From assembly GCA_029168955.1 (NCBI GenBank), contig JAPDOI010001935.1, positions 56,462 through 120,461 of the forward strand: a stretch of 64,000 nt of DNA, in the 5' to 3' direction. Below, piece by piece: positions 43,834-54,081 of the stretch (position 1 is the first letter of the stretch; each line of letters starts with the position of its first letter). The notes under the pieces were generated by a model. The model ran no database searches and was not told the DNA's origin. It saw only the letters and a list, made by a program, of their open reading frames with translations. The stretch is from Aplectana chamaeleonis (taxonomy: Eukaryota; Nematoda; Chromadorea; Rhabditida; Cosmocercidae). Position numbers and translations under genes: made by a program.

Positions 43834-44372
43834 GGCCATTTTGACTTCGTCATCGTTAGTGAACTGTTGCATCGAGCGGAACAGATGGTAGTTGTAATGG
43901 GTAAGATCTGGGCTATATGGAGGGTGAGGAAGAACTTACCAGCCCAGGTTCATCGCCCTAGAATGAACACTGTTCGCCTTCTTCACGACAATGCTCGGGC
44001 ACATGTATCTCGGATAACCCAATAGAAACTGCTGGACCTGGACTGGGAATTTCTTCTTCACCCTCCATATAGCCGGGATCTTGCCCATTCCGACTCCCAT
44101 CTATTCCGCTCGATGCAGCACTTCTTGGATCTAAAACATTTCACTAACGATGATGAAGTCAAAGAAGTCAAAATGGCCTTAGAAGAATACCTAGACTAGA
44201 AACAGCCAAAGTTCTACGCGTCGGGAATTCTTGATCTGCCCAATCGGTGGCGAAGATTCCTTGAATGTGATGGAAATTATTTTTTGTTCGGTGAGTCTTG
44301 TTTGTTTTTGAAATAAATGTTTTTTTTTATTCGAAGTCGTGAAAAGTCCCGAAACTTTTGCATCAACCCAAT
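43834..44372. mobile_element. Mariner relic with inverted duplication
   Basis: The right part is the 3' end of a mariner ending AAGTCCCGAAACTTTTGCAT CAACCCAATA, a typical mariner terminus unrelated to that of the 4253 element. The left part (43834-43942) is an inverted copy of the 44055-44178 segment (GACTTCGTCATCGTTAGTGA against TCACTAACGATGATGAAGTC), giving a hairpin of mariner coding sequence. Confidence 0.85.
43945..44316 (+). pseudogene. Mariner transposase C-terminal fragment
   Basis: Reads NTVRLLHDNARAHVSRITQ, a stop, then LLDLDWEFLLHPPYSRDLAH SDSHLFRSMQHF, keeping the second and third catalytic Asp 34 residues apart. It continues ALEEYLD, a stop, then KQPKFYASGILDLPNRWRRF and the final GNYF region, ending TAA 44314-44316. 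The N-terminal two thirds are absent. It belongs to a different mariner lineage from 4320-5335, judged by sequence and terminal repeat. Confidence 0.85.
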
Positions 44373-44532
44373 AGCTTCAATACTCTATGCAGAGTTGTAG
44401 GGTTGCCGTTTGAAGCGATCCACCGGCTTGCTGGTAGTTGAATTTGATGATGACTACAGTGTTGTTTGATGTTGTGGCTTGCTGGACATTGAACGGGAAA
44501 GCTAATAAATATAGTAAACGTATAGAAAAGTC

Positions 44533-45004
44533 TTAAAGGCAGTGTTCACGATAGAAGTCGTTTTACTGTTTTTCCGCCTGTCTTGAAAACGGCTCCATGC
44601 TGATTTCAATGATGTCCCTGGAATCGTACAAGACCCCCTGGAAACGGAATTATGGCCCCTCGAGATTCAGCAAGGGAAACATTGTGGACGAGCTGTCCAA
44701 GGCTTGTAACTTCCGTTTTTCGAAGCCGATGTGTGCGAGCTGACTTGAGCAAAGATAGAAGTTGAAAATAAAAGGAAGAACGGGGCTTCTGATCGGAAAC
44801 CATCGCCCATCTAACCACGGATTCAGGGAAACCGTTATAGGACGTAGGCGGAGTGGCCCAATAGGTTGGCTGGCCCACGAGACTTTTGCCCACTTACCGG
44901 GCGTTTTTCGTCGCACTTCCGTTCTTAATCTTTTAAGAAGGACCCAAAGCTTACGTTTTAGTCAAAAAAACATGCATAGTTTTCTTCGTGAACACTGCAT
45001 TTAA
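44533..45004 (+). mobile_element. TTAA element, family A, copy 6
   Basis: TTAA at 44533-44536 and 45001-45004; ends AAAGGCAGTGTTCACGATAG and CGTGAACACTGCATTT. Matches copy 1 in the left part (GAATCGTACAAGACCCC) and has its own right part. Confidence 0.88.
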
Positions 45005-45383
45005 GTGAGAAACAACAAGAGTATCTTATAATAAATAATAAGATTAGTGTAGTTTTGTTTGTTTCATATGCTTATGATGTTTCTAGGAGAATGACTGAGG
45101 TTTGTTGGAGATTTCAAAGAAAAACCAAAATACTATTCATTTTTGACCGCGATCCTTCTACAACTGCGACGCCATGATAAGTCCTCTTCTTGATGGGTGA
45201 TCCTCCAATCACTTTTCCAATCTACACACTCGTTTCAAGCATACTTCCTGAGCAAGGTTCAAACAGCATCAAACTAACTCATCAAAAATTCAAGCAGGAA
45301 AAACTCGTAGATTTGAGTGTTCTGTCATCACTTCTCTTGTGTAGAGACAAACACCCGTGGTTTTTCAAGCAGAATGGAATTTG
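45005..45383. other. Unassigned stretch
   Basis: No gene or recognised repeat. Confidence 0.4.
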
Positions 45384-45938
45384 TTAAAGGCAGTGGTCAC
45401 GATGAAAAACGTTATCGAAAAAACAACAAAAATCAGCTTAGATCAAAAGCAGCTGAAAAACTATGAAGGTAGCGCGGTGAAAAACGGTCTACAAATAGAG
45501 TTTCTAGGGCCCAAAGAAGCTAGTTCGTGCACACGTGCACAGCGATGACGAAACAGATCGCAGTCTCATGCCGAGCAGTCAAAAATCATCGACATTCAGA
45601 GGACGAAATAAATGCAAATTTAACGAATAAAAACAGTTGAATAATGAAAGCATCACTTCAGTCAATGTTTTTGACTAGATGTGTACATAAATTCGAAGGT
45701 TCATTGATTGACATTCAATTTCAAGCTAGCTGATGTTCTTGTAAAAGAGGTCATCGATGCCGATGATGTGGAGAGGGCTCGTCCACCATCAAAAGACAAG
45801 AAAGTTCAGGCTTCAAATTCGGCCCAAAACAGTGGTTTTTTCGCGATTTTTTCTTATAGGTCCTACTATTCGAGACCCAGGAAAGGATTTGGAGAGAAAA
45901 AGACGACAAGCATATTTGATCGCGACCACTGCCTTTAA
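45384..45938 (-). mobile_element. TTAA element, family F, copy 4
   Basis: Reverse copy; TTAA at 45384-45387 and 45935-45938. Ends AAAGGCAGTGGTCACGATGA and ATCGCGACCACTGCCTTT. Its sequence is close to the complement of copy 3. Confidence 0.93.
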
Positions 45939-46357
45939 GCTATTCGAACCATTGCACGAAGCTCACTTCTCCCGAGCACTAACAGATACCAGTTTTTAGG
46001 CAGACACAGACACTTTGTTAAACATACACAGGCATTTACCGCATAGTAGTGTCCACACCGTGAAAGGGCATTCACAGAATACTCTTTCACCCGATTAAGA
46101 CACCGCGAAAAGATTGTACCGTGTGCACTCACCTAAACACTCAATGGACGTCATCAATTTACAATAAATTTGCCGATTCGCAAATTTTTAGGTTCAAGGA
46201 GTCTAGAGGAAAGTGCATGGGCTTTGCGATGATTAAAAATTTTAAAGTACATACATCATAGGGAACAGTTCATATATCTAAAATACCATCACTCAACATG
46301 ACTGGCTTTTTCATATCTTCTAGCAAGATTTTTCTCAGAGGCTCACCTTTGTTTTTC

Positions 46358-46918
46358 TTAAAAGCAGTGGTCGCGATCAAATATGCTTGTCGTCTTTTTC
46401 TCTCTAAACTCTTTTCTGGGTCTCGAGTAGTAGGACCTATAAGAAAAAATCGCGAAAAAAAAACACTGTTTCGGGCCAAATTTGAAGCCTGAACTTTTTT
46501 GTCTTTCGATGTTGGACGAGCCCACTCCACATCATCGGCATCGATGACCTATTATATCAAGAACATCAGCTGGCTTGAAATTGGATTTCAATCAACGAAC
46601 CTTCGGATTTATGTACAAATCTAGTCAGAAACATTGACGGGAGTGCTTTCTTTCATTGCTCAACTGTTTTTATTAGGTAAATTTGCATTTATTTTTCCCT
46701 CTGAATGTCGATGATTTTTGACTGCCCGGCATGAGACTGCGATCTTTTTTTGGCGACGCTGTGCACGTGTGCACGAACTAGCATCTTTGGGCCCTAGAAG
46801 CTCTAATTCGAACACCATCTTTCACCGCTGTATCATCCTAGTTTTTCAGCTGTTGTCAATCTAAGCTGTTTTTTGTAGTTTTTTCGATGAAGTTTTTCAT
46901 CGTGACCACTGCCTTTAA
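46358..46918 (+). mobile_element. TTAA element, family F, copy 5
   Basis: TTAA at 46358-46361 and 46915-46918; left end slightly mutated (AAAAGCAGTGGTCGCGATCA). The paralogous unoccupied site near 53095 reads (minus strand) CTTCTTTATCGATGTTCC, i.e. a TTTA/TTAA-like target without the element, which supports the TTAA duplication. Confidence 0.93.
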
Positions 46919-46953
46919 TCGACGTTCCACTCACGTTCAGTGTCCTGTTCTAA

Positions 46954-48457
46954 CAAGGGACCACTTTGAACGAAAAATGAAGTTTCGAAAATCGGTCTTT
47001 TGAGGGTTGTAGAGGAGTTAAAAAGAAACGATTTGAGATTTTAAAATTTCACTCAGTCCTCACGAGTAGATCAAAAACGATCAAAAAAAGAAAGAAACCA
47101 GAACGTTGGATTCGGAGGACGTAGCACAAATGTGAGCTATACAGTGGCCTTAAAATCATCTGAAAAGGTTCTCCTAAAAGTTTGAAGATGAAATCTAGCT
47201 AGGTTCTCGAGTTATGACTTGTTCATTGATCCCCTGAACAACGCTCGTTGCATTCAAACCACCGATCTCTTCAATGTGATAGTCGGGGGTACTAGCAGCA
47301 CACCGTGGCTCAGTCGGTTAGGCGTTGGATAACGAAGCAAATGAAAGAATGTTCGAATACTGTGGGATCTTTACTGCATTGAGGCTGGTAGTAATTACAT
47401 TTCTATGTGTTCACCTTACTTGTTTTGAGTTTTAACAGTGTCCCTTGTTTTTGTACCTCTTTTCTTATATCGCAGAGGTAACGTGATATAAATGGAAAAC
47501 GGTTCACATCAATGTTAGAAACTATGGAAATTCCGAGGTTTCGACAATCGCTAGAATATCAAGAATATCCTTACCCTTTTCAACACATATGCCACAGAAA
47601 AATCGTCCTTAATTCGGAGAAACACTTTAGGGGACTTATTTTGATATATGACGCTGGAAAAAAGTTCGGACAACATGAAACATCGTGGACTTGTTCCTTG
47701 ATCAATGATCAATCTTTTTAGAAATAATTGTTGTAAACAGAAGTGGGTTTACCTAAACTACAAAATGCATTGAAACAACCTAGTACTTTAGCGCATGGCT
47801 CGAAGACTCAAGAAAAGTGTTTCGTTATCAATTCCAAAATTTTGAGTATAACCGAACCTCTCTCAAGAAACGCTTTTTACAAGAAAACTACTTTTAGTCA
47901 GCCTGGCCATTCTGGATTAAATGTAGTTTTCTGGAACCATTTTGGATGTAGAATCCGAGTATGCTCCTCACAGCTTCTCTAAAAAATAGATAAGCTTTTA
48001 TGAAAAAAGTTATAGTCGTTTTTCAAAGCCTCGCGGCAAGGCAAGGGTACCCATCGGGGAATTTTTGGGTGGTTTGGAAAAAAATTTCGGATTCGGCTCA
48101 AAACTTGTATGTAGGGGTAATCTAGGGTGCTGAACACGAATCTATAGATCGTTTGCAGAAATTCTAAGGTTTACTGTAGTTTACGGTAGTTGTCATGACA
48201 TAGAGGGCCTAAACCTACCTTAATAATTTGAAAATTGACAAGTGAACATCAAGTTCGTATTCAGCACCCCGAATAACCCCCGTTAGGGTGCATTGAATGA
48301 CATTTTACCTACCGCACCCCATTGTTTTGGTGGTTTTTGATCTACCCGTGAGGACTTAGTGAAATTTCAAAATCTTAAATTGTTTATTTTTACGCCCTCT
48401 ACAACTCTCAAAAGACCGTTTTTCGAAACTCCATTTTTTGTTCAAAGTGGTCCCTTG
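46954..48457. mobile_element. Element with CAAGGG ends and TAA duplication (family P)
   Basis: About 130-bp inverted ends start CAAGGGACCACTTTGAACGA and finish TTCAAAGTGGTCCCTTG. The flanks are TAA on both sides (46951-46953 and 48458-48460), a 3-bp duplication as in PIF/Harbinger-type elements. The inverted paralogue at about 53045-53080 lacks it. The interior includes a tRNA-like region and half of element I (about 47936-48310). No transposase was recognised; the frames at 47512-47982 are unrecognised. Superfamily is inference. Confidence 0.85.
47299..47370 (+). ncRNA. tRNA-like relic inside element P
   Basis: ACCGTGGCTCAGTCGGTTAG contains a perfect A-box (TGGCTCAGTCGG). About 45 bp on, TGTTCGAATACT resembles a B-box, imperfectly. 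Stems cannot be closed convincingly. It is a tRNA pseudogene or a tRNA-derived SINE head. Confidence 0.45.
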
Positions 48458-48600
48458 TAAGAGTAGAATTCTCCTCTCTAATAATAGGTTGTAGCCAAGG
48501 CTTACCGCCAACTTTTTGTGAATATTATCCAGACTTTTTGCGTTGCTTTTTATTAAAAGTCATAAATTGTTTGAAAGCGCATTACATAGAGCATACCAAA

Positions 48601-49012
48601 ATCATCGACAGTTTGGGCTACCTATTCCTTAATTACCTATTTGCGCCTTTCCGTGGCTCCTTCATTGCTTTCTTCGTGAAGAGAAAATTCACGCAGTCTT
48701 CACGCAGTCTTTTTTCGTGCGCTTCTTAATAGAAATTTTATGTGAATTGAGTAATTCCTGGCACGAACCATGTTGGAGATATTTACGGTTTCTTAGCACA
48801 GCCTTGTCCTCGCTTGATTTTTTTACTGTTTATTACATGAATAACGAGGTGCAACAAAGAATTTGCTTTTTTATCAGATTCATTTTCACGCGATTTTGTA
48901 TTGCAGTTGAAAAAAAACGTTTTTCATGGTCCGGTTGAATTATTAGGGCAATATAGCATAGCAGTTCTCTAGCTAACGCAGCTGAACGATTTTGGTATTG
49001 CAATGTATGTAT
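48601..49012. other. Unassigned stretch
   Basis: AT-rich; short frames only, including a duplicated CACGCAGTCTT near 48692-48712. Confidence 0.4.
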
Positions 49013-49289
49013 TATAGTTGTAAAACTTCGAAAAAATATCGAACGGACGAAAATCGAAACTTTTTTCGTTCGAAATATTTTCGAACGAACGAAAAATGAA
49101 AAACATTTGTTCAAAAAAGTTTCGAACGAACGAAATTCGAAAAATTTTCGTTCGACGAAATTTCGAAAGAACGGAATCTGAAAAAATTTCGCTCGACGAA
49201 TTTTCAAACGAACGAAAACGAGCGAAAAAAATTTCGAAAAAACTTCATTTTCGAAATTTTTTCGAAAATTTTGTTCGCGTACAACTATA
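49013..49289. mobile_element. hAT-type MITE, exact 8-bp duplication
   Basis: 277 bp. Ends TATAGTTGTA and TACAACTATA; flanked by GTATGTAT at 49005-49012 and again at 49290-49297, an exact 8-bp target duplication. The interior is packed with both orientations of TTCGAACGAACGAAA-like motifs, e.g. TTTCGTTCGAAATATTTTCG and CGAACGAACGAAAAATG. It has no coding capacity. The 8-bp duplication points to hAT transposase; the dense subterminal motifs could be its binding sites (inference). Confidence 0.9.
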
Positions 49290-49297
49290 GTATGTAT

Positions 49298-50245
49298 GGA
49301 GACAGGCCATTCATATAAACTACAGATGTAACACTGGAACCACTTAACTTACAAACATTTCATCATAATTTTTTTAATAAACGCATATGCCCTCTGAGGG
49401 TATATAATTGGAATACTCACTTATTTTTGAGAAATTTCCTTTCTATTAGGTTGGAGCTAAAGTTTCCAGCCACTTGACTTTTTCGAATTTTTAGCCTTCA
49501 ACACCTTACTTGGACCAAGTGCGATTTACCATTAGACAGCAGAAATTATTTTACATCTGATGCTCTTTTTGCCTTCAATTAAACCTTGCGGCAATAAGAC
49601 CTATCGGTTCTAAAATTCAGTCGAAATCGTTGAAACTGGGCATGCTTGAGTACTTTTAATTACTTTTAATTGAATCACCAAAGCTGCCAAAGTTGTTAGG
49701 AGAATTAGTTGAGCACACTCAGCCCTAGGTAATGGCGGTCACGAAAAAGTTCGCAAATATTATCACTAGTCCCATAAAGGGACATAATTCCTTATCAACT
49801 TCGGTAGCCTTGGGGTAATGCTAGAAAAGTTGTGGAAAGTTTGCATGCGCTCAGCCTGTACTCTGTACTTTCGTCAGATTTCGGCTTGAAATATGTGATC
49901 CTGTTATGTCTAAAATGATGTTACCGACACCGTTATACGCAATATGGGGTTACGGTAGCGCCATTGGTACGTCTGCACCGAGCACGCCGAAACACGCGCA
50001 AATTTCATATTCGAAATTTTGCGCACCGCGCAGGAGCACATCAATTAGGTGCCTGGATAGGCATTGATTGTCAGGGCTGGGTTTCCTGAACGTAAACCAC
50101 GGGCTACAATGGTTTGTCTCCAAAGATTGCATGCTAGTTCTGCGGCAAACCCAACTGTAGCCCACGATTTGCCGCTCAAGAATCCCAGCCCAGTACTTCC
50201 GGTGCCAATGGGGGCCCTCTTCTCTGCTGCAACACCCAGGGTAGG
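49298..50245. other. Unassigned stretch
   Basis: No gene or recognised family. A minus frame at 49950-50165 is unrecognised. Confidence 0.35.
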
Positions 50246-50675
50246 GTCTGGGTCAGGGATGTGCGGAATTTTTTCAAAAAAATTCAGAAAACAGAAAATC
50301 GAGTTTGTCAGAAAACAGAAATCAGAAAACAGAAAGGCCAAAACGACCAGAAAACAGAAAACAGAAAATTTTCAGAAAAAATACTCACTGCATTTTAACT
50401 TTTTTTCAAGTGAAGAGAGGATGTAATTCTGAATACCTTTGTCATACTCAAAATATAATATCTACGGAGCTGCACAGATGACCTATAAGGCATTGATAGT
50501 AGCAATGACGCGTCAATGACGGATACAAGATCATTAAAGACACGCTGACAGTCTTGGCCGAGAAATAGCCCACTAGGCCCAACAACTGATCCTGTCGAGC
50601 AGATTCTCACGTTTTTTAATGTCTTTTTTTGAATATTTGATGCCTTATTATGGCATGGTAAATGATCACAAGTTA

Positions 50676-50910
50676 TTACAAGGTAGCTGAGTTGAACGCA
50701 AAATTCAGATGTCAGGCAGGACTCGAACCTGCACTGTACCCGTCATCGGCTGATTGCTGTTGTGCCCACACAGTTCATGTGTGAATAGCTGAGTGATGCA
50801 GAACGGGGTGTCGGTGGTGTGATGGTAACACTCTCGCCCGGAAAGCGTGCAATGCAGGTTCGAGTCCTTTCTGACATCTGAGTTTTGCGTTCAACTCAGC
50901 TACCTTGTGA
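50676..50910. repeat. Foldback with tRNA-like sequence, ~59-bp arms
   Basis: Left arm TTACAAGGTAGCTGAGTTGA through ACTCGAACCTGCAC (50677-50735); right arm GCAGGTTCGAGTCC through CTCAGCTACCTTGTGA (50852-50910), with few mismatches. The arms include the T-arm of a tRNA-like sequence, so B-box motifs exist on both strands. A short relative is at 40075-40152. Confidence 0.85.
50808..50877 (+). tRNA. tRNA-like sequence, probably a tRNA-Gly-derived pseudogene
   Basis: Seventy bases fold as a tRNA. The acceptor GTGTCGG pairs with CTGACAT (two G:T pairs), the D-stem GTGT with ACAC, and the anticodon stem CTCGC with GCGTG (one mismatch); the loop is CCGGAAA. The T-arm is GCAGG/CCTTT (weak outer pairs) with loop TTCGAGT. 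A-box TGGTGTGATGG and B-box GGTTCGAGTCC are present. The nominal anticodon would be GGA, but position 33 is C rather than T and there is no serine variable arm. The 5' half TCGGTGGT..TGGTA..CTCGCC recalls tRNA-Gly. A functional tRNA is unlikely. Confidence 0.5.
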
Positions 50911-51420
50911 TAGATTCTCGAGTGTTTCTTGATAATTCCTTGGCTGCTAGGTGGCTGCGACCATGTTAGTCGCTGGATAATAGAGCAATAACCGAGAAAA
51001 CATGGGTAGTTGAACCTACGGCGGTGTTGACACCCGAATCTGCCTCAACAATGCGTCTTATTTCCCCTTTGAGAGCATTCTTTCGCGGTTGTTTCTCGAT
51101 AACCATTATTTGACGCCTATTTCGCGGCAACCAGCTGTTTTCCGAACACGACCTTGTTCTCGGCTATTACGTGAAAATCAGGCATTTTGTGGTAATTTAT
51201 CGGCTATTGCTCGGCCGAAACTCTCAGAGCACTCACCCGTATGGTAGAACGTCAGCACAATGAGGGTTTCATCCTAGGACAGACATCAGGTTCAGACACC
51301 GCTGTGTGCAGCAGCTGCTGCAGTTAGTTGTTCGCAGCAGCTGCTGACAAAGGGAGGTTGAATTCGTGCTCTGCCCTAGGATGCTACCCCTATTGTGCCA
51401 AAGTACTTCCCTACGAGTGC

Positions 51421-51962
51421 ATTAGCAGGGTTCCCAGTAAAAACTATTGTTGAATTTTCTTTATAAGAATGCAGGTCTGGTCATCACAAAAGTAAAAGTA
51501 AGTGACAAGTTGCATGGAAAACGCACAAAAACAAGTCAGAACGGCTAAATAGTGGGTGTACGCACACCCCCAACAAACAGGCTTTTTATAAATGCGTATT
51601 TTCCGCCTTCTATTTTGCCGCTATAAAAGTCAGTAGTCTCTCGGTGTCTAGCAACTACTTTAAATGCAGAATAAAAGACTACTAAACAAGCAATTGTAGA
51701 AATCTAGTTAAGTCCACATTCGCTCTTCTTCAAACCTGAGCATCAGTACATATGTTGTTGTAATCTTCTGTGCCAATCCAGGTTGTTATTGGTGAAATCT
51801 AGTTAAATCTAGTTAATTTGGGGGCTGGCTGAGACCCAGCAATAGCTTGTCGTTGAGCGTTTTTTCTCCGAATTTCCACATATTTTCACTTTCGTGATGA
51901 CCAGGCCTACCTTCTCAAAAAGATACCACAATTAACTTTTTCATCGCGAACACTGCCCTTAA
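51421..51962 (-). mobile_element. TTAA element, family G, copy 4, diverged
   Basis: The left end ATTAGCAGGGTTCCCAGTAA is a mutated G terminus; the right end CATCGCGAACACTGCCCTTAA closes at TTAA 51959-51962. The interior keeps the G order (AAAAGTAAAAGTAAGTGA; ACACCCCCAACA; GAGCGTTTTTTCTC). It is the most diverged G copy and shares its right TTAA with family A copy 7. Confidence 0.72.
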
Positions 51963-52451
51963 AGGCAGTGTTCACGAAGAGAATCGCTTTTCTGTTTTTT
52001 TGCCTATCTTGAAACCGGTCCCATTCTGATTCCAATGATGCTTCTGGAATCGTACAAGACCTTCTGGGAACGGAGTTATGGACCGTCAAAAATTGAGCTA
52101 GGGAAGCATTGTGGACGAGTTGTCTGAGACTTGTAACTTCCGTCTTTTGCAGGCGATGTATGCAAGCTGACCTGAGTAAAGAGAGAAGTTGGGAATAAAG
52201 GGAAGAACGGGGCAACTGATCGGAAACCATCGCTCATCTCACAATCTCGAGCATTCATTTGTTCACGTCGGTGGGCGTGGAAAGTGCATCTGGGTGTGAC
52301 GAGCTGACGGGTATCCAACTTTGGGGCCGTAGGGAACCGTTCCGAGCTCATTTTTCTCAGTTTTTTCAACGTTAGGGTTGCGCTAGGCCCCGCAGCTGCC
52401 GATCTCCACCGAAAAATCATACATGGTTTTTATCGTGGACACTGCCTTTAG
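51959..52451 (+). mobile_element. TTAA element, family A, copy 7
   Basis: Left TTAA 51959-51962 with AAAGGCAGTGTTCACGAAGA; right end CGTGGACACTGCCTTTAG, TTAA mutated. The right part carries the subfamily block CGGGTATCCAACTTTGGGGC also seen, inverted, in copy 4 (27843). Confidence 0.87.
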
Positions 52452-52909
52452 CAGCAATCGCACATTGATCACAAATGGTACCTCGTAAAGGACTAAATAA
52501 GCTGCGCTGTTTCACAGATCCGAATTTCCTTCATTTTTTCTGATTTTTTTCTGTTTTTTTGTAGACTTTTCAGAAAACAGAAATCAGAAAACAGAAAGGC
52601 CAAAACGGCCAGAAAACAGAAAACAGAAATCAGAAAACAGAAATTTCCGCACACCCCTGGTCTGGGTTGACTATTCCCCCCCCTCTCGCGTAACTAAAGT
52701 GGTCTAAGGGGTTAGGTCTCAGCTTGACATTGTTTAGGGTGAATTCATTATTTGTATTCTTTTTGTTCGTGTCACACATTTGATGCGAAATGTTGTTATC
52801 AATAAATTGTTATTTTGTCCGGTTAATACGTGATCATAATGGTTGTCACCAGGCCATTTTCTTAAAAATTACTCACAACTACTCACTAAGATTTTTTGGG
52901 AACTCAACA

Positions 52910-53620
52910 AAAGCTTCAAACAAAAACAGATTTGCGCTTCCAGACAATTTATGATAGTTGATTGAGGAAGTTTGAAAAATTCGGATATCATTCACAGAAA
53001 TGTGGCGGGTAGCCTTGACTGTAACCTATTATGATTAGAGAGGAAAATTCTACCATAGGAACTGGACACTGAACAAGAGTGGAACATCGATAAAGAAGAA
53101 CAAACGTGCGCCTCTGGGAAAATGCTCGCTAGAAGATATGAAAAAGTCAGTCATATTGATTGACGGTATTTTATATAACATCGGCATGAATACTAATGAG
53201 ACTGCGTTCACTATTGAAGGTTGGCGCAAACTCGGTGCCATATGGTATAGCCTAGGTGCACCGAGTTTGCGCCAATCTCCAATGGGGAACGCAAAGCCTC
53301 ATTAGCATCCGTGCCGATGTTCTAAGTACATAGTGTCCCCTCCGATGTACTCTAAAAATTTTACTCAGTTTGAAACCCTTGCCTTTCACTTTATCCTTCT
53401 TGAACCAAAAAATAGCGAATCGGCCAAAGAATTGTAAATTGACGACGCCCATTGAATGTTCAGGTGAGTGCACACGGTACAAATTTTTGGCGGCATCATA
53501 CCCGGGTAAGTGTTCGACGAATGCTGTTTCACGGTGAGTAAGTAATCGGCTAGGGATAAGAGAGAAGCGAAGTAAAATTCACCCGGCCATTCAATCATGA
53601 ATACCGCCCCAGATTCGCTC
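52910..53620 (-). repeat. Older dispersed segment, copy 2 (unoccupied for F and P)
   Basis: The complement of this region matches the non-inserted parts of 45990-48600 in order. It has no F element and no P element, so it provides natural empty sites. It carries the J MITE (53177-53321), which copy 1 lacks. 52668-52909 shows nothing recognisable. Confidence 0.8.
53177..53321. mobile_element. Palindromic MITE, family J, copy 2
   Basis: 145 bp; AACATCGGCATGAATACTAA pairs with TTAGCATCCGTGCCGATGTT, and TTGGCGCAAACTCGGTGCC with GGTGCACCGAGTTTGCGCCAA around TATAG. Same element as 16055-16210; absent from the paralogous segment near 46265. Confidence 0.9.
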
Positions 53621-54081
53621 GAGCAGCTGACGGAGCATTTTGGGCCTGGATCGGTTTTCTGCCGAAGACAGCGCTTACATATCGAACTGATATTGAACCG
53701 CAAACCTTGATTGCCAGGTAACATCAAGCAAAAAGATTCGCTCTTCCACAGCCTGGCATGCCGATTTAGGAACTTCTCAATGTTGAAATATTTATAAACT
53801 CGTCTATTTAGATGGTAAGTAATACATACTTTGTACAATGTAGTAAGCGTAATGGTATCATGAAGATCAAGACAAAGACACAATTTCTTCAAGAGACCAG
53901 ACTCGTTAGATGGAAAATTTAACATTATAACATGAAGAAGATCTGGGAGATCTATGTAATGAAGGAATGCACAACAGAGAAATAGATCAATTGTGATCTC
54001 TAGGAAGAAAAGACCGATAAAAGGAAAAACTGTGAGCTGAGGCATATGTATGTATGTAAGTAGGGAAGAAGACCTATACAC
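53386..54081 (-). CDS. Hypothetical ORF, 231 residues, in a dispersed repeat
   Basis: The longest open frame outside satellites and known transposons. The first ~90 residues are hydrophobic and look like chance T-rich translation. The middle (SFCLMLPGNQGLRFNISSIC KRCLRQKTDPGPKCSVSC) is Cys-rich and more protein-like, followed by EWPGEFYFASLLSLADYLLT. Its C-terminal third overlaps the segment duplicated at 46.0-48.6 kb, where the corresponding frame is broken. It may therefore be mobile-element or duplicated pseudogene sequence. A GTATG donor-like site follows NTYPG. Family not recognised. Confidence 0.22.
   Translation of the reverse strand: MYRSSSLLTYIHMPQLTVFPFIGLFFLEITIDLFLCCAFLHYIDLPDLLHVIMLNFPSNESGLLKKLCLCLDLHDTITLTTLYKVCITYHLNRRVYKYFNIEKFLNRHARLWKSESFCLMLPGNQGLRFNISSICKRCLRQKTDPGPKCSVSCSSESGAVFMIEWPGEFYFASLLSLADYLLTVKQHSSNTYPGMMPPKICTVCTHLNIQWASSIYNSLADSLFFGSRRIK

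Larger units (their letters stand above)
45990..48600 (+). repeat. Older dispersed segment, copy 1, with two insertions
   Basis: After removing F (46358-46918) and the CAAGGG element (46954-48457), the remaining sequence is a diverged match to the complement of about 52910-53620. Shared blocks include TTGTACCGTGTGCACTCACC, GCCGATTCGC, CTTTTTCATATCTTCTAGC, GTTCAGTGTCC and CATAAATTGT. Whether the ancestral unit is a transposon or a duplicated locus is unknown. Confidence 0.8.
50254..52659. mobile_element. hAT-type element with nested insertions
   Basis: Ends CAGGGATGTGCGGAA (50254-50268) and TTCCGCACACCCCTG (52645-52659), 14 of 15 complementary. Flanked by GTCTGGGT at 50246-50253 and exactly again at 52660-52667. 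Both ends contain runs of CAGAAAACAGAAATCAG with a GGCCAAAACGGCC centre (50285-50370; 52567-52645). No transposase was recognised; the interior consists of a tRNA-containing foldback, a family G copy and a family A copy, so the original element was probably small and non-autonomous. Confidence 0.93.
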
